Assembly (NCBI GenBank): GCA_944341895.1
Contig: CALVMB010000008.1
Coordinates: 1-45,690, forward strand
DNA length: 45,690 nucleotides
Direction: 5' to 3'
Source of the DNA: an uncultured Clostridia bacterium
GTDB lineage: Bacteria > Bacillota > Clostridia > Christensenellales > Borkfalkiaceae
This document shows, piece after piece, positions 34,038 to 42,660 of this stretch. Below the pieces are notes generated by a model. That model worked only from the letters and a program-made list of their open reading frames with translations. It searched no databases and had not been told where the DNA came from. The stretch's first letter is position 1, and the number at the start of each line of letters is the position of its first letter. The translations under genes and the position numbers were made by a program.

Positions 34038-36380
34038 ATGGCGGCGGTTGCCGCGCGGTGCGATATGGCGGACAGATTTCGGTTTCGGTACAACTACGGG
34101 GCGGTGCTCTTTTACTTCGCCCTATTTTTAGGCATGCTCCTGATGAACTTCACCATGGACGCGTTCGAGCCATTTTCGCTGGCGCTGTACGCGGCGGCGA
34201 TGGCGTGCGGCCTGCACCCGCTCGTGATGACGGCGCTGTACCTTTTAGCGGGCGGGCTCTCGCTGGCGGCGGTGCCGATCGCCATGGCGATCTTTGCCCT
34301 GCAGGGCGCGTTCCTGGGCACGGCGTTTATGATCTGCCGCATCAAAAAGCGCGCGATGCGCGCGGAGATGGCTCTCTTTTTCGCGCTGGCGCAGGCGCCG
34401 TTCATCGGGCTGTACGGAGAATATATCGGCGGTTATCTGCGCGCGGCGATCGTGGCGGTCACCGTCTTTGCGCTGTGCTTCGTCTGCTTCGGCGCGCTGC
34501 GTTTTGCCCTCTTACGCGCGGGGAAATGCCTGCCTTTGCCCGAAGAACTCGTGTTCTGCGGCGCGGCGGCCGCGGCGGTCGGCATCGGACTGTACAACTG
34601 CGCGGGCACCTATGTGTACGGCGCGCTGGCACTGCTTTCCCTCCTGCTGTGCTGTGCGCTCATCCGCAGCGGAAACGCGGTGTTCTGCGCCTTTGTGCTG
34701 GCGATTCCGCCCGCGATCTGCGAGAGCGTCGCCGCGGCGGCGCCCGCGCTTGTCGCGCCCGCAGCCTACATACTCTATGCCGCGCTGGCGCTCGCCTTTC
34801 TGCGGGCGGGCAAATTCCCCGCCGCGCTCGCCGTATTCTTTGCAGCCGTGGCGGTGCTGTACTTTACGCGCTTTTACAGGGCGGACGACCCTGCCGCCGC
34901 CTTTGCGGGCGCGGAGTTTTACGGCGCGCTCGCCTCGGTGCTGCTGCCCTGCCTGCTCTTTGCCCTGCTGCCCGAACGGGCGACGGACGCGCTCTCGCGC
35001 AAACTGCGGCGGTTCGGCGACAAACCGCTCACCCGCGCGAGCATGGACCGCGACCGCGCGCGCACGGGCGAAAAACTCTTTGAACTTTCGGCGGCGATGC
35101 GCGACGTGGAATGCGCCGTGCGCGCCTTTGACGACGGGGAACAGGAAAGCGGCGCCCTGCTCGGCTTTTTGCGCGAAGAGGTGGAGCGCAATGCCTGCGC
35201 CGAATGCGAAAAGCGGGAGGAATGCCGCAAGAGCGACAACGCCGCCGAACTGGACAAACTCGTCGCAGTGGGGATGAGCAAGGGAAAGGTCAACCTCATC
35301 GACCTGCCTTCGGCGCTGGCAGGCGGGTGCGCCGACCCCGCCGGGGTGCTGTTTTCACTGAACAAACTGCTCGCCGAATACCGACGCCGCGCAGCCGACG
35401 AAGAGAGCGCCGCCAAAGGGCGGACGCTGCTGGCGGAGATCGCCGAGGCGCTTTCCCTGCGCCTGAAAGACATGGCGCTCGAACAGAGCGTGCCCGTCGG
35501 CGTGTACGCCGCCAAAGAAAAGGCACTGCGCACGGCGCTGGGCAAGAGCGGCATCGCCTGCGGCGAGATCCTCGTCTGCGGGCAGGACCCGCAGATCTAC
35601 CTGACCCTTTCCGCCCGCGCGGACGAGCAGACGGCGCGTTCGGCGGTAGAAGAGGCGTTCGGCTTTTCCGCCGTGCTCGCGGCAAAGCGCGCCGTCTCTG
35701 CCGAGCGCATGTGTCTCGTTTACCGCCGCAAGCCGAAATTCGACGCGGCGTTCGGCGTGGCGAGCCGCACCCGCGACGGCGAGGACGCCTGCGGCGACAC
35801 CCATTCGGTGATCAAGATCGACGAACGGACCTTCCTGTGCGCGCTCTCGGACGGCATGGGGAGCGGGAGCGCGGCGCGGCGCATTTCCGACCGCGCGCTG
35901 GGGCTGTTGGAAAGTTTTTACCGCGCAGGCATGCGCGGCGACTGCGCGCTGGGCGCGGTGAACGGACTGCTCGGCGCGGCGCGCGAGGAAAATTTTGCCT
36001 GCATCGACGCGGCGACCGTCGACCTCGACAGCGGGCGCGCGGACATCGTGAAGATCGGCTCCCCGCTCGGATTCCTGCTCACCCCCTCGCAGACGGAGAT
36101 CCTCGAGAGCGATTCCCTGCCCCTCGGCATCCTCGACGAGGTGCACCCCACCGTGCTCACCCGCACCCTCGGCGACGGGGACGTGCTTCTGTTCCTCAGC
36201 GACGGCATCACCGCGGCGTTCGGTTCGAGCACGGACATCGCCGAATTTCTCAGCGGCGCGCACCTCTCCAACCCCCAGACGCTCGCCGACAGCCTCCTGG
36301 ACGCCGCCCTGCGCGCGGCGGGCGGGACGGCGGGCGACGACATGACCGCCGTCGCCGTACGGCTGTTCAAAGCGGCGTGA
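34038..36380 (+). CDS. spoIIE: SpoIIE, stage II sporulation phosphatase
   Basis: 780 aa. Dephosphorylates SpoIIAA to switch on sigma-F in the forespore and works at the asymmetric septum. About ten N-terminal membrane segments (residues ~15-320), a linker with a cysteine cluster (CAECEKREECRK near 395), and a PP2C catalytic domain with LSDGMGSGSAARRIS, IGSPLGFLL, LFLSDGITAAFG and DDMTAVAVRL holding the metal-binding aspartates. ATG at 34038 follows GATAGGAT; an ATG 27 bases later is possible. Direct evidence that the organism sporulates; no Spo0A box was recognised upstream. Confidence 0.93.
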   Translation: MAAVAARCDMADRFRFRYNYGAVLFYFALFLGMLLMNFTMDAFEPFSLALYAAAMACGLHPLVMTALYLLAGGLSLAAVPIAMAIFALQGAFLGTAFMICRIKKRAMRAEMALFFALAQAPFIGLYGEYIGGYLRAAIVAVTVFALCFVCFGALRFALLRAGKCLPLPEELVFCGAAAAAVGIGLYNCAGTYVYGALALLSLLLCCALIRSGNAVFCAFVLAIPPAICESVAAAAPALVAPAAYILYAALALAFLRAGKFPAALAVFFAAVAVLYFTRFYRADDPAAAFAGAEFYGALASVLLPCLLFALLPERATDALSRKLRRFGDKPLTRASMDRDRARTGEKLFELSAAMRDVECAVRAFDDGEQESGALLGFLREEVERNACAECEKREECRKSDNAAELDKLVAVGMSKGKVNLIDLPSALAGGCADPAGVLFSLNKLLAEYRRRAADEESAAKGRTLLAEIAEALSLRLKDMALEQSVPVGVYAAKEKALRTALGKSGIACGEILVCGQDPQIYLTLSARADEQTARSAVEEAFGFSAVLAAKRAVSAERMCLVYRRKPKFDAAFGVASRTRDGEDACGDTHSVIKIDERTFLCALSDGMGSGSAARRISDRALGLLESFYRAGMRGDCALGAVNGLLGAAREENFACIDAATVDLDSGRADIVKIGSPLGFLLTPSQTEILESDSLPLGILDEVHPTVLTRTLGDGDVLLFLSDGITAAFGSSTDIAEFLSGAHLSNPQTLADSLLDAALRAAGGTAGDDMTAVAVRLFKAA

Positions 36381-36695
36381 TGTTTGCAAGCCGCGCCGCC
36401 CGACGCAAACGGTGCGGGCGCGGCGGGCGCGCTCGGAACAAAGTACATATGCGGCGGGCGCGCTCCGCCAAAATGCGGGTGCGGCGCGCTCGGAACTGCG
36501 CGCGGGCAAAGCGGGCGCGCTTCGTCAAAGCGCGGGCGCCGCGGGAACAAAAAAACGGCGCGCATCCCTCCGTTTTGCCGTGCGGCATGGTATACTGGAC
36601 TTGCGGCGGAAAAAACAGCGCGGCGGGGCGCGCAGGGGGCGGACCGATTTGCCCGGTCCCGCCCTTTTTCGCGCCCTGCCGCCGCGGAGGCGGAC
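36381..36695. other. Gene-free 315-bp GC-rich region with degenerate tandem units
   Basis: Between spoIIE and the next gene. From ~36410 to 36555 several imperfect units of about 25-30 bases share a GCGGGCGCGCTCGGAAC-like block. A weak TATACT lies at ~36593, and a terminator-like hairpin at 36635-36669. No protein-like frame. Confidence 0.5.
36635..36669 (+). terminator. Probable terminator after spoIIE
   Basis: Stem GGGCGGACCG with CGGTCCCGCCC (one bulged C) followed by five T. It sits only 26 bases before the next start codon, so it could also attenuate that gene. Confidence 0.6.
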
Positions 36696-37199
36696 ATGGA
36701 CGCGATCCAATTTTTTTCGTTCCTGCGGCAATTCAATGCCGATACGGTGCTCATCGGCGCGGCGGTGTGGGGGCTGAACCTCCTGCTCCGCAAGACGCTG
36801 CTCAAAAAGGCGCCCGAAAAGGCGATGACCTTTCTGCCCTTTGCGCTGGGCGCCCTGCTGTGCGCGGCGTATGCCGCCGCGACGGGCGGGTTCGCGGGGC
36901 AAAGCGTCGGGGAAGGGCTGGCGCAGGCGGCGGCGCAGGGGATCACCTGCGGGTCGCTGGCGACGGTCATCCGCGTCGTCGGAGAACAGTTTTTCCGCGG
37001 AAAAGCGGAGGACACCAAGACGGCGTGCGCCAAGGCGCTGCTCGAAGAATACCGCGCGCTGACCGATGAAGAAGCGCGCGCGCTCGCAGAGGCGGCGGAG
37101 ACGGACGAAGAGCGGACACGGGCGCTGCTGCGGGAGTACGCGGGCGAGGCGGAGCCTCTGCTCTATCCCCTGCTCGTGCGCACACTGCGCATCGTATGA
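36696..37199 (+). CDS. Unknown small membrane protein
   Basis: 167 aa, not recognised. Two hydrophobic segments, about residues 15-31 (TVLIGAAVWGLNLLL) and 43-60 (FLPFALGALLCAAYAAA), then a weaker one near 80-95 (AAAQGITCGSLATVIRVVG) and a charged Ala/Glu-rich helical tail. ATG at 36696 with GCGGAGGCGGAC upstream. Flanked by terminators and placed between spoIIE and gerA, so a sporulation or spore-envelope role is possible but unproven. Confidence 0.7.
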   Translation: MDAIQFFSFLRQFNADTVLIGAAVWGLNLLLRKTLLKKAPEKAMTFLPFALGALLCAAYAAATGGFAGQSVGEGLAQAAAQGITCGSLATVIRVVGEQFFRGKAEDTKTACAKALLEEYRALTDEEARALAEAAETDEERTRALLREYAGEAEPLLYPLLVRTLRIV

Positions 37200-37224
37200 C
37201 GTATTCGGGAACGAACGCACGCGG

Positions 37225-37259
37225 CGCGGCGCCTGCTTTTGCAGGCGCCGCGTTTTTTT
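37225..37259 (+). terminator. Strong terminator between the unknown protein and gerA
   Basis: Perfect 12-bp stem CGCGGCGCCTGC / GCAGGCGCCGCG with a TTTT loop and seven T. Confidence 0.92.
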
Positions 37260-37319
37260 GCGTCCGAAAGACGCAAGTCCGTTTTTGCGAAGGCGGGCGC
37301 TTTTGCGAGCGGGCGGGGT

Positions 37320-38831
37320 ATGTTCGCCGCCAAACTGCACAAACTCGGGGATGTGAAAGAGACAAGCAAACAACGGTTCGGAAGCGAACTGCAAGCCAAC
37401 CTGCACGCCGTCAAGGAAGTGCTCGCCGCCGAGGACGTACTCGTGCACGAATTTTTTGCGGGAGACGGTACGCGCTGTGCCGCCGTATACGCGGACGGGA
37501 TCACCGACAAAGCCGCGCTCGGCGAACTGGTCATCCTGCCGCTCACCCGCCGCCACGCGCCCGCGGACGCACGGCAGGTGTGCGCCTGCCTGTGTTTTCC
37601 CGAGACGCGGCTCGCGCCCGACGCCGAAACGGCGGCGGGCGAAGTGCTCGCGGGCAACCCCGCGCTGTTTGTGGACGGGGTGGACGGCGCCGTGATCTGC
37701 GGCACCAAACTCGTCGCCGCGCGCGCCGTGACCGAGCCGCAGACTTCCGTCACCGTCAAGGGACCGCGCGAAGGGTTCGTCGAGGACATCAAGACGAACA
37801 TGGGACTCATCCGCAAGCGGATCAAGACGCCGTCGCTTCGGTTCGAAGTGCTGGAAGCGGGCAGACAGAGCCACACCGCCGTGTGTATCGCCTACATCGA
37901 AGGCATCGCGGACAAGACGGTCATTCAAAGCGTGCGCGGGCGCATCGCCGCCATCGACATCGACAACGTGCCCGATTCCTCGTACATCTCCAAATTTCTG
38001 ATGCCGCGGCCGCATTCGCTGTTCAAGCAGGTGGGCACCACCGAAAAGCCGGACATCCTGTGCGCCAAGATCGCCGAAGGGCGGGTGGCGGTGCTTTCGG
38101 ACGGTTCGCCCATCGCGCTCACCCTGCCATACATGCTGGAAGAAGACTTTCAGAGTTCGCAGGACTATTTCGTCTCCCCCTACCGCGCTACGGTCTCGCG
38201 CCTGCTGCGGCTGTTCGCCGTTTTGCTCTCGGTGTTTTTGCCCGCCTTTTACGTGGCGGCGCAACTGTTCAAACTGCGCCTTTTGCCCTTTGCGCTGCTG
38301 CTGACCATTTCGGGCGGCATCCAGGGCATCCCGCTCTCGCCGGGGCTGGAAATGTTTTTTTTGCTCATCGTTCTGGAGATCCTCATCGAGGCGAGCGTGC
38401 GCATGCCCAAATACGTGGCGCTGGCGCTGTCCGTCATCGGCGCGCTCGTGCTCGGCGATACGGCGGTCAAAGCGGGGCTGGTATCCTCGCCCGCCATCAT
38501 CATCGTCGCGCTTTCGGGGATTTCCGCATACACCGTGCCCGACCTGGCGGGGACGGTCTCCGTCGTGCGCATCGTGTATATTCTCGTGGCGGGCAGCCTC
38601 GGGCCGTACGGCATCCTGTTGCTGACGGCACTGCTTTTGTATTACCTGATCGGTTCGGACGGGTACGGCGTGCCCCTGCTGGCGCCCTTTGCGCCGCTCA
38701 TCCGCCGCGACCTGCGCGACGCGCTGTACAAGGCGAACATCCGCGACCTGGACAAACGCCCCGCCGTGCTCGGGAGCAGGAACCAAACCCGCCTGCGCAC
38801 CCGAAAAAACAAGGAGAACGCCCATGGATAA
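37320..38831 (+). CDS. gerA: GerA-family germinant receptor A subunit
   Basis: 503 aa. Inner-membrane spore receptor subunit. A soluble N-terminal domain (to residue ~280) with KGPREGFVEDIKTNMGLIRK and SLRFEVLEAGRQSHTAVCIA, followed by about five membrane segments with the family block SVFLPAFYVAAQLF and PYGILLLTALLLYYLIGSDG. ATG at 37320; an upstream start at 37239 lies within the terminator and is rejected. Overlaps gerB by 8 bases. Ligand unknown. Confidence 0.92.
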   Translation: MFAAKLHKLGDVKETSKQRFGSELQANLHAVKEVLAAEDVLVHEFFAGDGTRCAAVYADGITDKAALGELVILPLTRRHAPADARQVCACLCFPETRLAPDAETAAGEVLAGNPALFVDGVDGAVICGTKLVAARAVTEPQTSVTVKGPREGFVEDIKTNMGLIRKRIKTPSLRFEVLEAGRQSHTAVCIAYIEGIADKTVIQSVRGRIAAIDIDNVPDSSYISKFLMPRPHSLFKQVGTTEKPDILCAKIAEGRVAVLSDGSPIALTLPYMLEEDFQSSQDYFVSPYRATVSRLLRLFAVLLSVFLPAFYVAAQLFKLRLLPFALLLTISGGIQGIPLSPGLEMFFLLIVLEILIEASVRMPKYVALALSVIGALVLGDTAVKAGLVSSPAIIIVALSGISAYTVPDLAGTVSVVRIVYILVAGSLGPYGILLLTALLLYYLIGSDGYGVPLLAPFAPLIRRDLRDALYKANIRDLDKRPAVLGSRNQTRLRTRKNKENAHG

Positions 38832-39912
38832 CATCAAACTGCGGCAGATCTGCTTTTATTTTGCGTGCATGATGCCCGCCGCCAAACTGCTCATCTACCC
38901 CGCGACGCTCGCCTATGACACGAAAAACGATCTCCTGCTCGCCGCGGGGCTGAACTTTGCTGCGCAGGTGCTCGTGCTCGGCGCGGTGCTGTGGCTTTCC
39001 GCGCGCACCGACCGCACCTTTTTTGCGTTGCTGGAAGGCGCGTTCGGCCGCCTGTGCGCGCGCATCGTCTACTGCCTGTGCGCCGCGTTCTTTCTGTTTT
39101 CGGCGCTCTTTCCCATGCTCGAACAGCGGGTGTTCGTGACGCAGGTGCTGTACGAAAACGTGCCATCCGTGCTCGTCTATACCCCGTTTTTTGCGGTGAG
39201 TTTCTTTGCCTGCCTGCAAGGGCTCAGGACGCTGGGCAGAGCGGCGGACGTGGCGATGCCGCTGTTTGCCGTCTCCTTCGTCGCGCTCATCCTGCTGGCA
39301 GCGCCGCATGCCGATTTCGGCGCGCTGCTACCCGTGGGAAGGACGGGCGCGGGCATCTTCCGCGGCGCGCTGTTCGGCGTGCACCGCTTTGCCGATTGCC
39401 TGTATCCGCTCTTTTTCCTCGGGCATTTCCGCAGGGAAAAGAAAACGGCGGGCAAGGTGCTTGCCGCCTTTGCGGCAGGCGCGCTCGCCGTGCTGGTGTT
39501 CCTTGCCGTGTTTTACGGGATCTTTGAAGACATCGCCGTCCTGCGCCAGAACTCGATCGCGCACATTTCCAAATACACGACTTCGTTCACCTCGCTGGGG
39601 CGCATCGATTTTCTGTTCATCTTCGCGCTGACGGTGGTGCAGATCTTCTGCCTGTGCGTGCCCGTGCAACTGTGCGTGCACTGCCTGCGCACCGCCCTGC
39701 CGCGCGTTCATCCGCTCTTTTTTGCGGCGGCCGCGAACGGCGCCCTGCTGACGGCGGTCCTGCTGCTCAACGATACCTTTCTCGAAGTGCAGCAGTTGTT
39801 CACGCAGAAACTGTGGGCGGTCTTTCTCGTGTTCGCCTACCTTCTGCCCCTCGCCGCGCTGCCGCTGTGCGCCGCGAAAAAAAACAAAAAGCGGGAGGAC
39901 GGCGATGGTTAA
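38824..39912 (+). CDS. gerB: GerB-family germinant receptor B subunit
   Basis: 362 aa. Amino-acid-permease-like integral membrane subunit with about ten hydrophobic segments. Opening MDNIKLRQICFYFACMMPAA and the LIYPATLAYDTKND segment agree with the family, and ELQQLF-like FLEVQQLFTQKLW lies near the end. AAGGAGAACGCCC precedes the ATG. It overlaps gerA and gerC by 8 bases each, so translational coupling is expected. Confidence 0.87.
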   Translation: MDNIKLRQICFYFACMMPAAKLLIYPATLAYDTKNDLLLAAGLNFAAQVLVLGAVLWLSARTDRTFFALLEGAFGRLCARIVYCLCAAFFLFSALFPMLEQRVFVTQVLYENVPSVLVYTPFFAVSFFACLQGLRTLGRAADVAMPLFAVSFVALILLAAPHADFGALLPVGRTGAGIFRGALFGVHRFADCLYPLFFLGHFRREKKTAGKVLAAFAAGALAVLVFLAVFYGIFEDIAVLRQNSIAHISKYTTSFTSLGRIDFLFIFALTVVQIFCLCVPVQLCVHCLRTALPRVHPLFFAAAANGALLTAVLLLNDTFLEVQQLFTQKLWAVFLVFAYLLPLAALPLCAAKKNKKREDGDG

Positions 39913-41155
39913 GTTGCGGACGCGCATATTCGTCATTGCGGCGGCGTTGTTGTTCCTGCTCTTTTTCTCCAACGATTTCGGGCTCATCGACATCCAGAAA
40001 ACGGCGATCGTGGCGGCGATCGGCATCGATGCGGGAAGCGAGGAAGGAAAACTGAACGTGACCGCACAGATCGCCGTACCCGACGCGAGCGGCGCGGGCA
40101 AAGCGGGCAACGTGACGGCGGAAAACACCCGCACGGTGAGCGAGGCGATGGCACAGATCAACCGCAAGACGGGCTGGTACCCCACCCTCGTGCACTGCCG
40201 CCTGGTCATGCTCGGCGAGGCGACGGCGGAGCGGGACGTGTTCGAATTCCTCAACTACTTCCTGCGCAGTGAATTTGTGGAAGATTCCTGCCTGATCGCC
40301 GTATGCAAAGGCACGGCGCAGGAACTGTTTTCCTCGCAGTCGCCCATCGGCGAACTGACCGCCATCGCCGTTTCCAAGGTATTGTCGTCGGAGGCGGAAA
40401 AAACGGGGCTCGTCTGCGTGACCAACCTGCGCGACTTTGCCAAAGGGTATTTTTCGCCCGCCGCGAGCGGATACCTGCCCCTCGTCGCCCTGCGCAAGGA
40501 AGCGGAAAGCGGCGGCCAGGGCGGAACGGCACAGGGCACGGCGGCCAGGGAGCAAGGTGCGCCCGCCGTCCTCGCGGCGGACATCCTGCCCGCCGCGGCA
40601 AGCGACCCCGCCGCGCAGAGCGGGGGCGACAACGCCGCCGACGTGTTCGACGCGTCGCAGACCATGCTCTTTTACCGCGGAAAGCGCGCCGCCGTGCTGG
40701 ACGCGGGCGAGACGCTCGCCTTCAACCTGACCGAGACCTCCACCGACTTTGCCTACGGGGAAGTGACCATCGAACAGGACGGCGCGCCCGTGACTTATTC
40801 GCTCAAGATCCGCATCCGCAAAAAGAAAGTTTCGCTGGACTTTCAGGACGGGAAACCGGTCCTGACCTTCCGCGTGCGCGCCAACGCGCAGATCGCGGAC
40901 GACTCCCGCGCGGACGGGATCGTGGACATCGCCAAGACGGCGTTCGTCCCCGAACCGGTGCTGCGCGCCGCCGAAGAAGCCCTGCGCGTGCGGCTGGACG
41001 CCGTTTTGGAAACGACGCGCGAAAGCGGATGCGACCTGTTCGGCGTGCGGCAGAAACTGCACCGCCGCCACCCGCGCTACGAGCGCGAATACGCCGAGAC
41101 CGTCCTGCGAGACTGCGCGATCGCCTACGACATCGCGTTCGACACCCTGCAATGA
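39905..41155 (+). CDS. gerC: GerC-family germinant receptor C subunit without a lipobox
   Basis: 416 aa. Normal GerC is a lipoprotein with a Cys-Trp-Asp start after the signal sequence, then an AIVTGIGID-like block. Here the hydrophobic N-terminus (RIFVIAAALLFLLFF) leads to SNDFGLIDIQKTAIVAAIGID: the block is present but the lipobox Cys is replaced and no other Cys is near. The protein is probably held by an uncleaved N-terminal helix. Later domains match GerC (NRKTGWYPTLVHCRLVMLGE, FEFLNYFLRSEFVEDSCLIA). An Ala/Gly-rich insertion lies near residues 200-235. Start follows GGGAGGACGGCG. Confidence 0.85.
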   Translation: MVKLRTRIFVIAAALLFLLFFSNDFGLIDIQKTAIVAAIGIDAGSEEGKLNVTAQIAVPDASGAGKAGNVTAENTRTVSEAMAQINRKTGWYPTLVHCRLVMLGEATAERDVFEFLNYFLRSEFVEDSCLIAVCKGTAQELFSSQSPIGELTAIAVSKVLSSEAEKTGLVCVTNLRDFAKGYFSPAASGYLPLVALRKEAESGGQGGTAQGTAAREQGAPAVLAADILPAAASDPAAQSGGDNAADVFDASQTMLFYRGKRAAVLDAGETLAFNLTETSTDFAYGEVTIEQDGAPVTYSLKIRIRKKKVSLDFQDGKPVLTFRVRANAQIADDSRADGIVDIAKTAFVPEPVLRAAEEALRVRLDAVLETTRESGCDLFGVRQKLHRRHPRYEREYAETVLRDCAIAYDIAFDTLQ

Positions 41156-41203
41156 AAATGAACAAAAGTTTCAAAAATTTTTCGAAACTTTCATAAAACC
41201 CCC

Positions 41204-41231
41204 TTGACAAGTGCAAAAAAAGTGTTATAAT
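41204..41231 (+). promoter_or_regulatory. Strong sigma-A promoter of the orphan RNA gene
   Basis: TTGACA (41204-41209), 16-bp spacer, TATAAT (41226-41231). Both hexamers are perfect. Start expected near 41238. No ribosome site followed by a credible gene downstream. Confidence 0.9.
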
Positions 41232-41237
41232 AGAGGT

Positions 41238-41752
41238 ACCAAAGGGAAAAATCCAAGATTTCCCGCGGTACAACTCAAAGCCAGCGAAGCGCGCGCCAGC
41301 GTCCTTCCTCCCATTCGGTTGCGGCGGTTTCCACCGGAAGTGTGCACAGGAACATCGCCGTAAGGGAACAAGGTTCGGGTGAAAAGGTTTTCACGCGGGG
41401 CGAAGGCGCGGGGTCGGCTCCCCTCTCACACCACACGTTGCCTGTCGGAAATGATAGCAAGAACGAGAGAGGCCGAGGCGGTCCGGCGGAACGGGCGAGG
41501 GAGGTACTGTATGTACAAGTCCGATCTTAGGAAACTTGCGTGAACGGAGGGCGGTCCGATGTACATGTTTGGAAAGGGAACCGTAAAATAAGATCGTTCC
41601 GTTTTGGCGGATCGCCGAATGCGCTGCAGGCAGGGAGCATCCGCGCCGATTATGGTGATTTTGGAAAGAGATCTTGAGGGGCGTTCCCCTACAACTTCAT
41701 AATTCGTTACTCTCGCCCGCGGCGCCGTACGGCTCTGCGGGCGTTCCTTTTT
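41238..41752 (+). ncRNA. Candidate large structured non-coding RNA, about 510 nt, family unknown
   Basis: Starts at a consensus promoter and ends at an intrinsic terminator, with no protein-like frame. Base-pairing seen by eye: a 5' hairpin with GGGAAA/TTTCCC (41244-41264); CTTCC/GGAAG (41304-41340); GTGAAAA/TTTTCAC (41379-41394); a GGGG-TCGG-CTCCCC hairpin near 41408; an 8-bp long-range pairing CGATCTTA/TAAGATCG (41522-41529 with 41589-41596) closing a ~60-nt domain; GGCG-GAT-CGCC (41607-41617); AGGGG-CGTT-CCCCT (~41677-41690). Purine-rich unpaired segments such as GGAAAC and GGAAAGGGAACC alternate with stems, as in ornate large RNAs. It does not show the RNase P, tmRNA, SRP or 6S signatures I know. 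Possible families to compare: OLE, ROOL, GOLLD and similar. Confidence 0.75.
41714..41752 (+). terminator. Terminator of the orphan RNA gene
   Basis: Stem CGCCCGC / GCGGGCG (41714-41743) with an inner GCC/GGC helix, followed by TTCCTTTTT. Confidence 0.8.
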
Positions 41753-42009
41753 GCGCGAAAACAAACGGTGCTTCCTGCACAAATGCGTGCGTGCCATGCG
41801 GTTTTGTGCAAAGCGAAATGCCCCTTTCGCACATGCGCCTGCCCGCGGGCGTCTCTTTTTGCGCGACCTCCGCAACGACGTGCCTGCGGCTCTTCGTCTG
41901 CGCCAAATGCGGCGAGATGTATCCATCCGCCGACCGCATGCGCCTGCCCGCATTGATCTGCATATGACACACCGGATGCTGTCGTATGGCTCCGCATGCA
42001 TCGCACCGC

Positions 42010-42050
42010 GCAAACAAAGACGCCCGCGGCGCCGCATGGCGCCGCGGGCG
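42010..42050 (-). terminator. Probable terminator of the vor/kor operon
   Basis: Perfect 13-bp stem CGCCCGCGGCGCC / GGCGCCGCGGGCG with a four-base loop (42021-42050); on the minus strand it runs into TCTTTGTTTG. About 70 bp after the last gene. Confidence 0.65.
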
Positions 42051-42123
42051 TTACCGCCTCTGCGCGTCGGGATCGCGCGCGGAGGGCACGTCGGCAGGAA
42101 AAGGCGTTGCCTTTCCGCTTAAT

Positions 42124-42660
42124 TCATTTTTTGTTTACAAAGCCGATGCCCGCCTCGAACGCCTTCTGATTGCATTCGAGAACGCGCGGCTTGGCGCAGA
42201 ATTTCTCCTGCAGGCAGTTGACGATGCTCTTGTCGCGCACGACGCCCGTCATGGCGCACAGCACGCCCAGCGCCGCCATGTTCGCCGCGCGGACATCCCC
42301 CGCTTCCAGCGCCAGATCGTTGGCGGGAAGGTCGATGACCTGCACGTCCTCCCTGCCCGCATAGCAATCGGACAGCGAGCCGTTGACGATGATGATGCCG
42401 CCGCTCTTTACGCGGGGCGCAAATTTATGGAAACTCGGGCTGTTGAGCGCGATGAGCACGTCCGGCTCGACGCACAGCGGAGAGGCGATGGGCTCTTCGG
42501 CGATGACCACCGAACAGTTTGCCGTGCCGCCGCGCATTTCGGGGCCGTACGCGGGCAGATAGGAGACCTCCTTACCCTCGCGCATGCCGCTCTCTGCCAG
42601 GAACTTGCCCGCGGACAATACGCCCTGTCCGCCCTGGCCTGCCAACAAAATACGGATCAT
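42124..42660 (-). CDS. 2-oxoacid:ferredoxin oxidoreductase, gamma subunit
   Basis: 178 aa. Part of a thiamine-diphosphate enzyme that oxidatively decarboxylates a 2-oxoacid to acyl-CoA with ferredoxin. [20 protein letters not shown] opening, [20 protein letters not shown] and [17 protein letters not shown] are the gamma signatures. Its ATG overlaps the beta stop (ATGA), with GGAGGGAAAGAT upstream. Substrate cannot be read from the sequence. Confidence 0.93.
   Translation of the reverse strand: MIRILLAGQGGQGVLSAGKFLAESGMREGKEVSYLPAYGPEMRGGTANCSVVIAEEPIASPLCVEPDVLIALNSPSFHKFAPRVKSGGIIIVNGSLSDCYAGREDVQVIDLPANDLALEAGDVRAANMAALGVLCAMTGVVRDKSIVNCLQEKFCAKPRVLECNQKAFEAGIGFVNKK

Larger units (their letters stand above)
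41156..42123. other. Gene-free 968-bp region holding an RNA gene and a degenerate repeat
   Basis: Between gerC and the vor/kor operon. Contains the promoter, RNA gene and terminator described separately (41204-41752). From 41753 to 42010 there is a stretch with repeated GCGGGCGT-YYCTTTTTGCGCGA and CATGCGCCTGCCCGC blocks and no credible gene, followed by the vor/kor terminator. Confidence 0.7.

Noticed and set aside
37239-37319. Earlier start for gerA
   Set aside because: The codons lie in the arm and T-run of a strong terminator, so no transcript could contain them in full.
41238-41752. Assignment of the orphan RNA to RNase P, tmRNA, SRP RNA, 6S RNA or a T-box
   Set aside because: No GAGGAAAGTCC/ACAGAA pair, no tRNA-Ala-like ends or tag frame, no GGTCCGGAAGGAAGC-like SRP loop, and no T-box AGGGTGGNACCGCG followed by a synthetase gene.
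41697-42017. Small frames (about 60-123 codons) on both strands downstream of the RNA
   Set aside because: No ribosome sites, odd composition (Cys, Arg, His) and overlap with repeats; no resemblance to a known protein.
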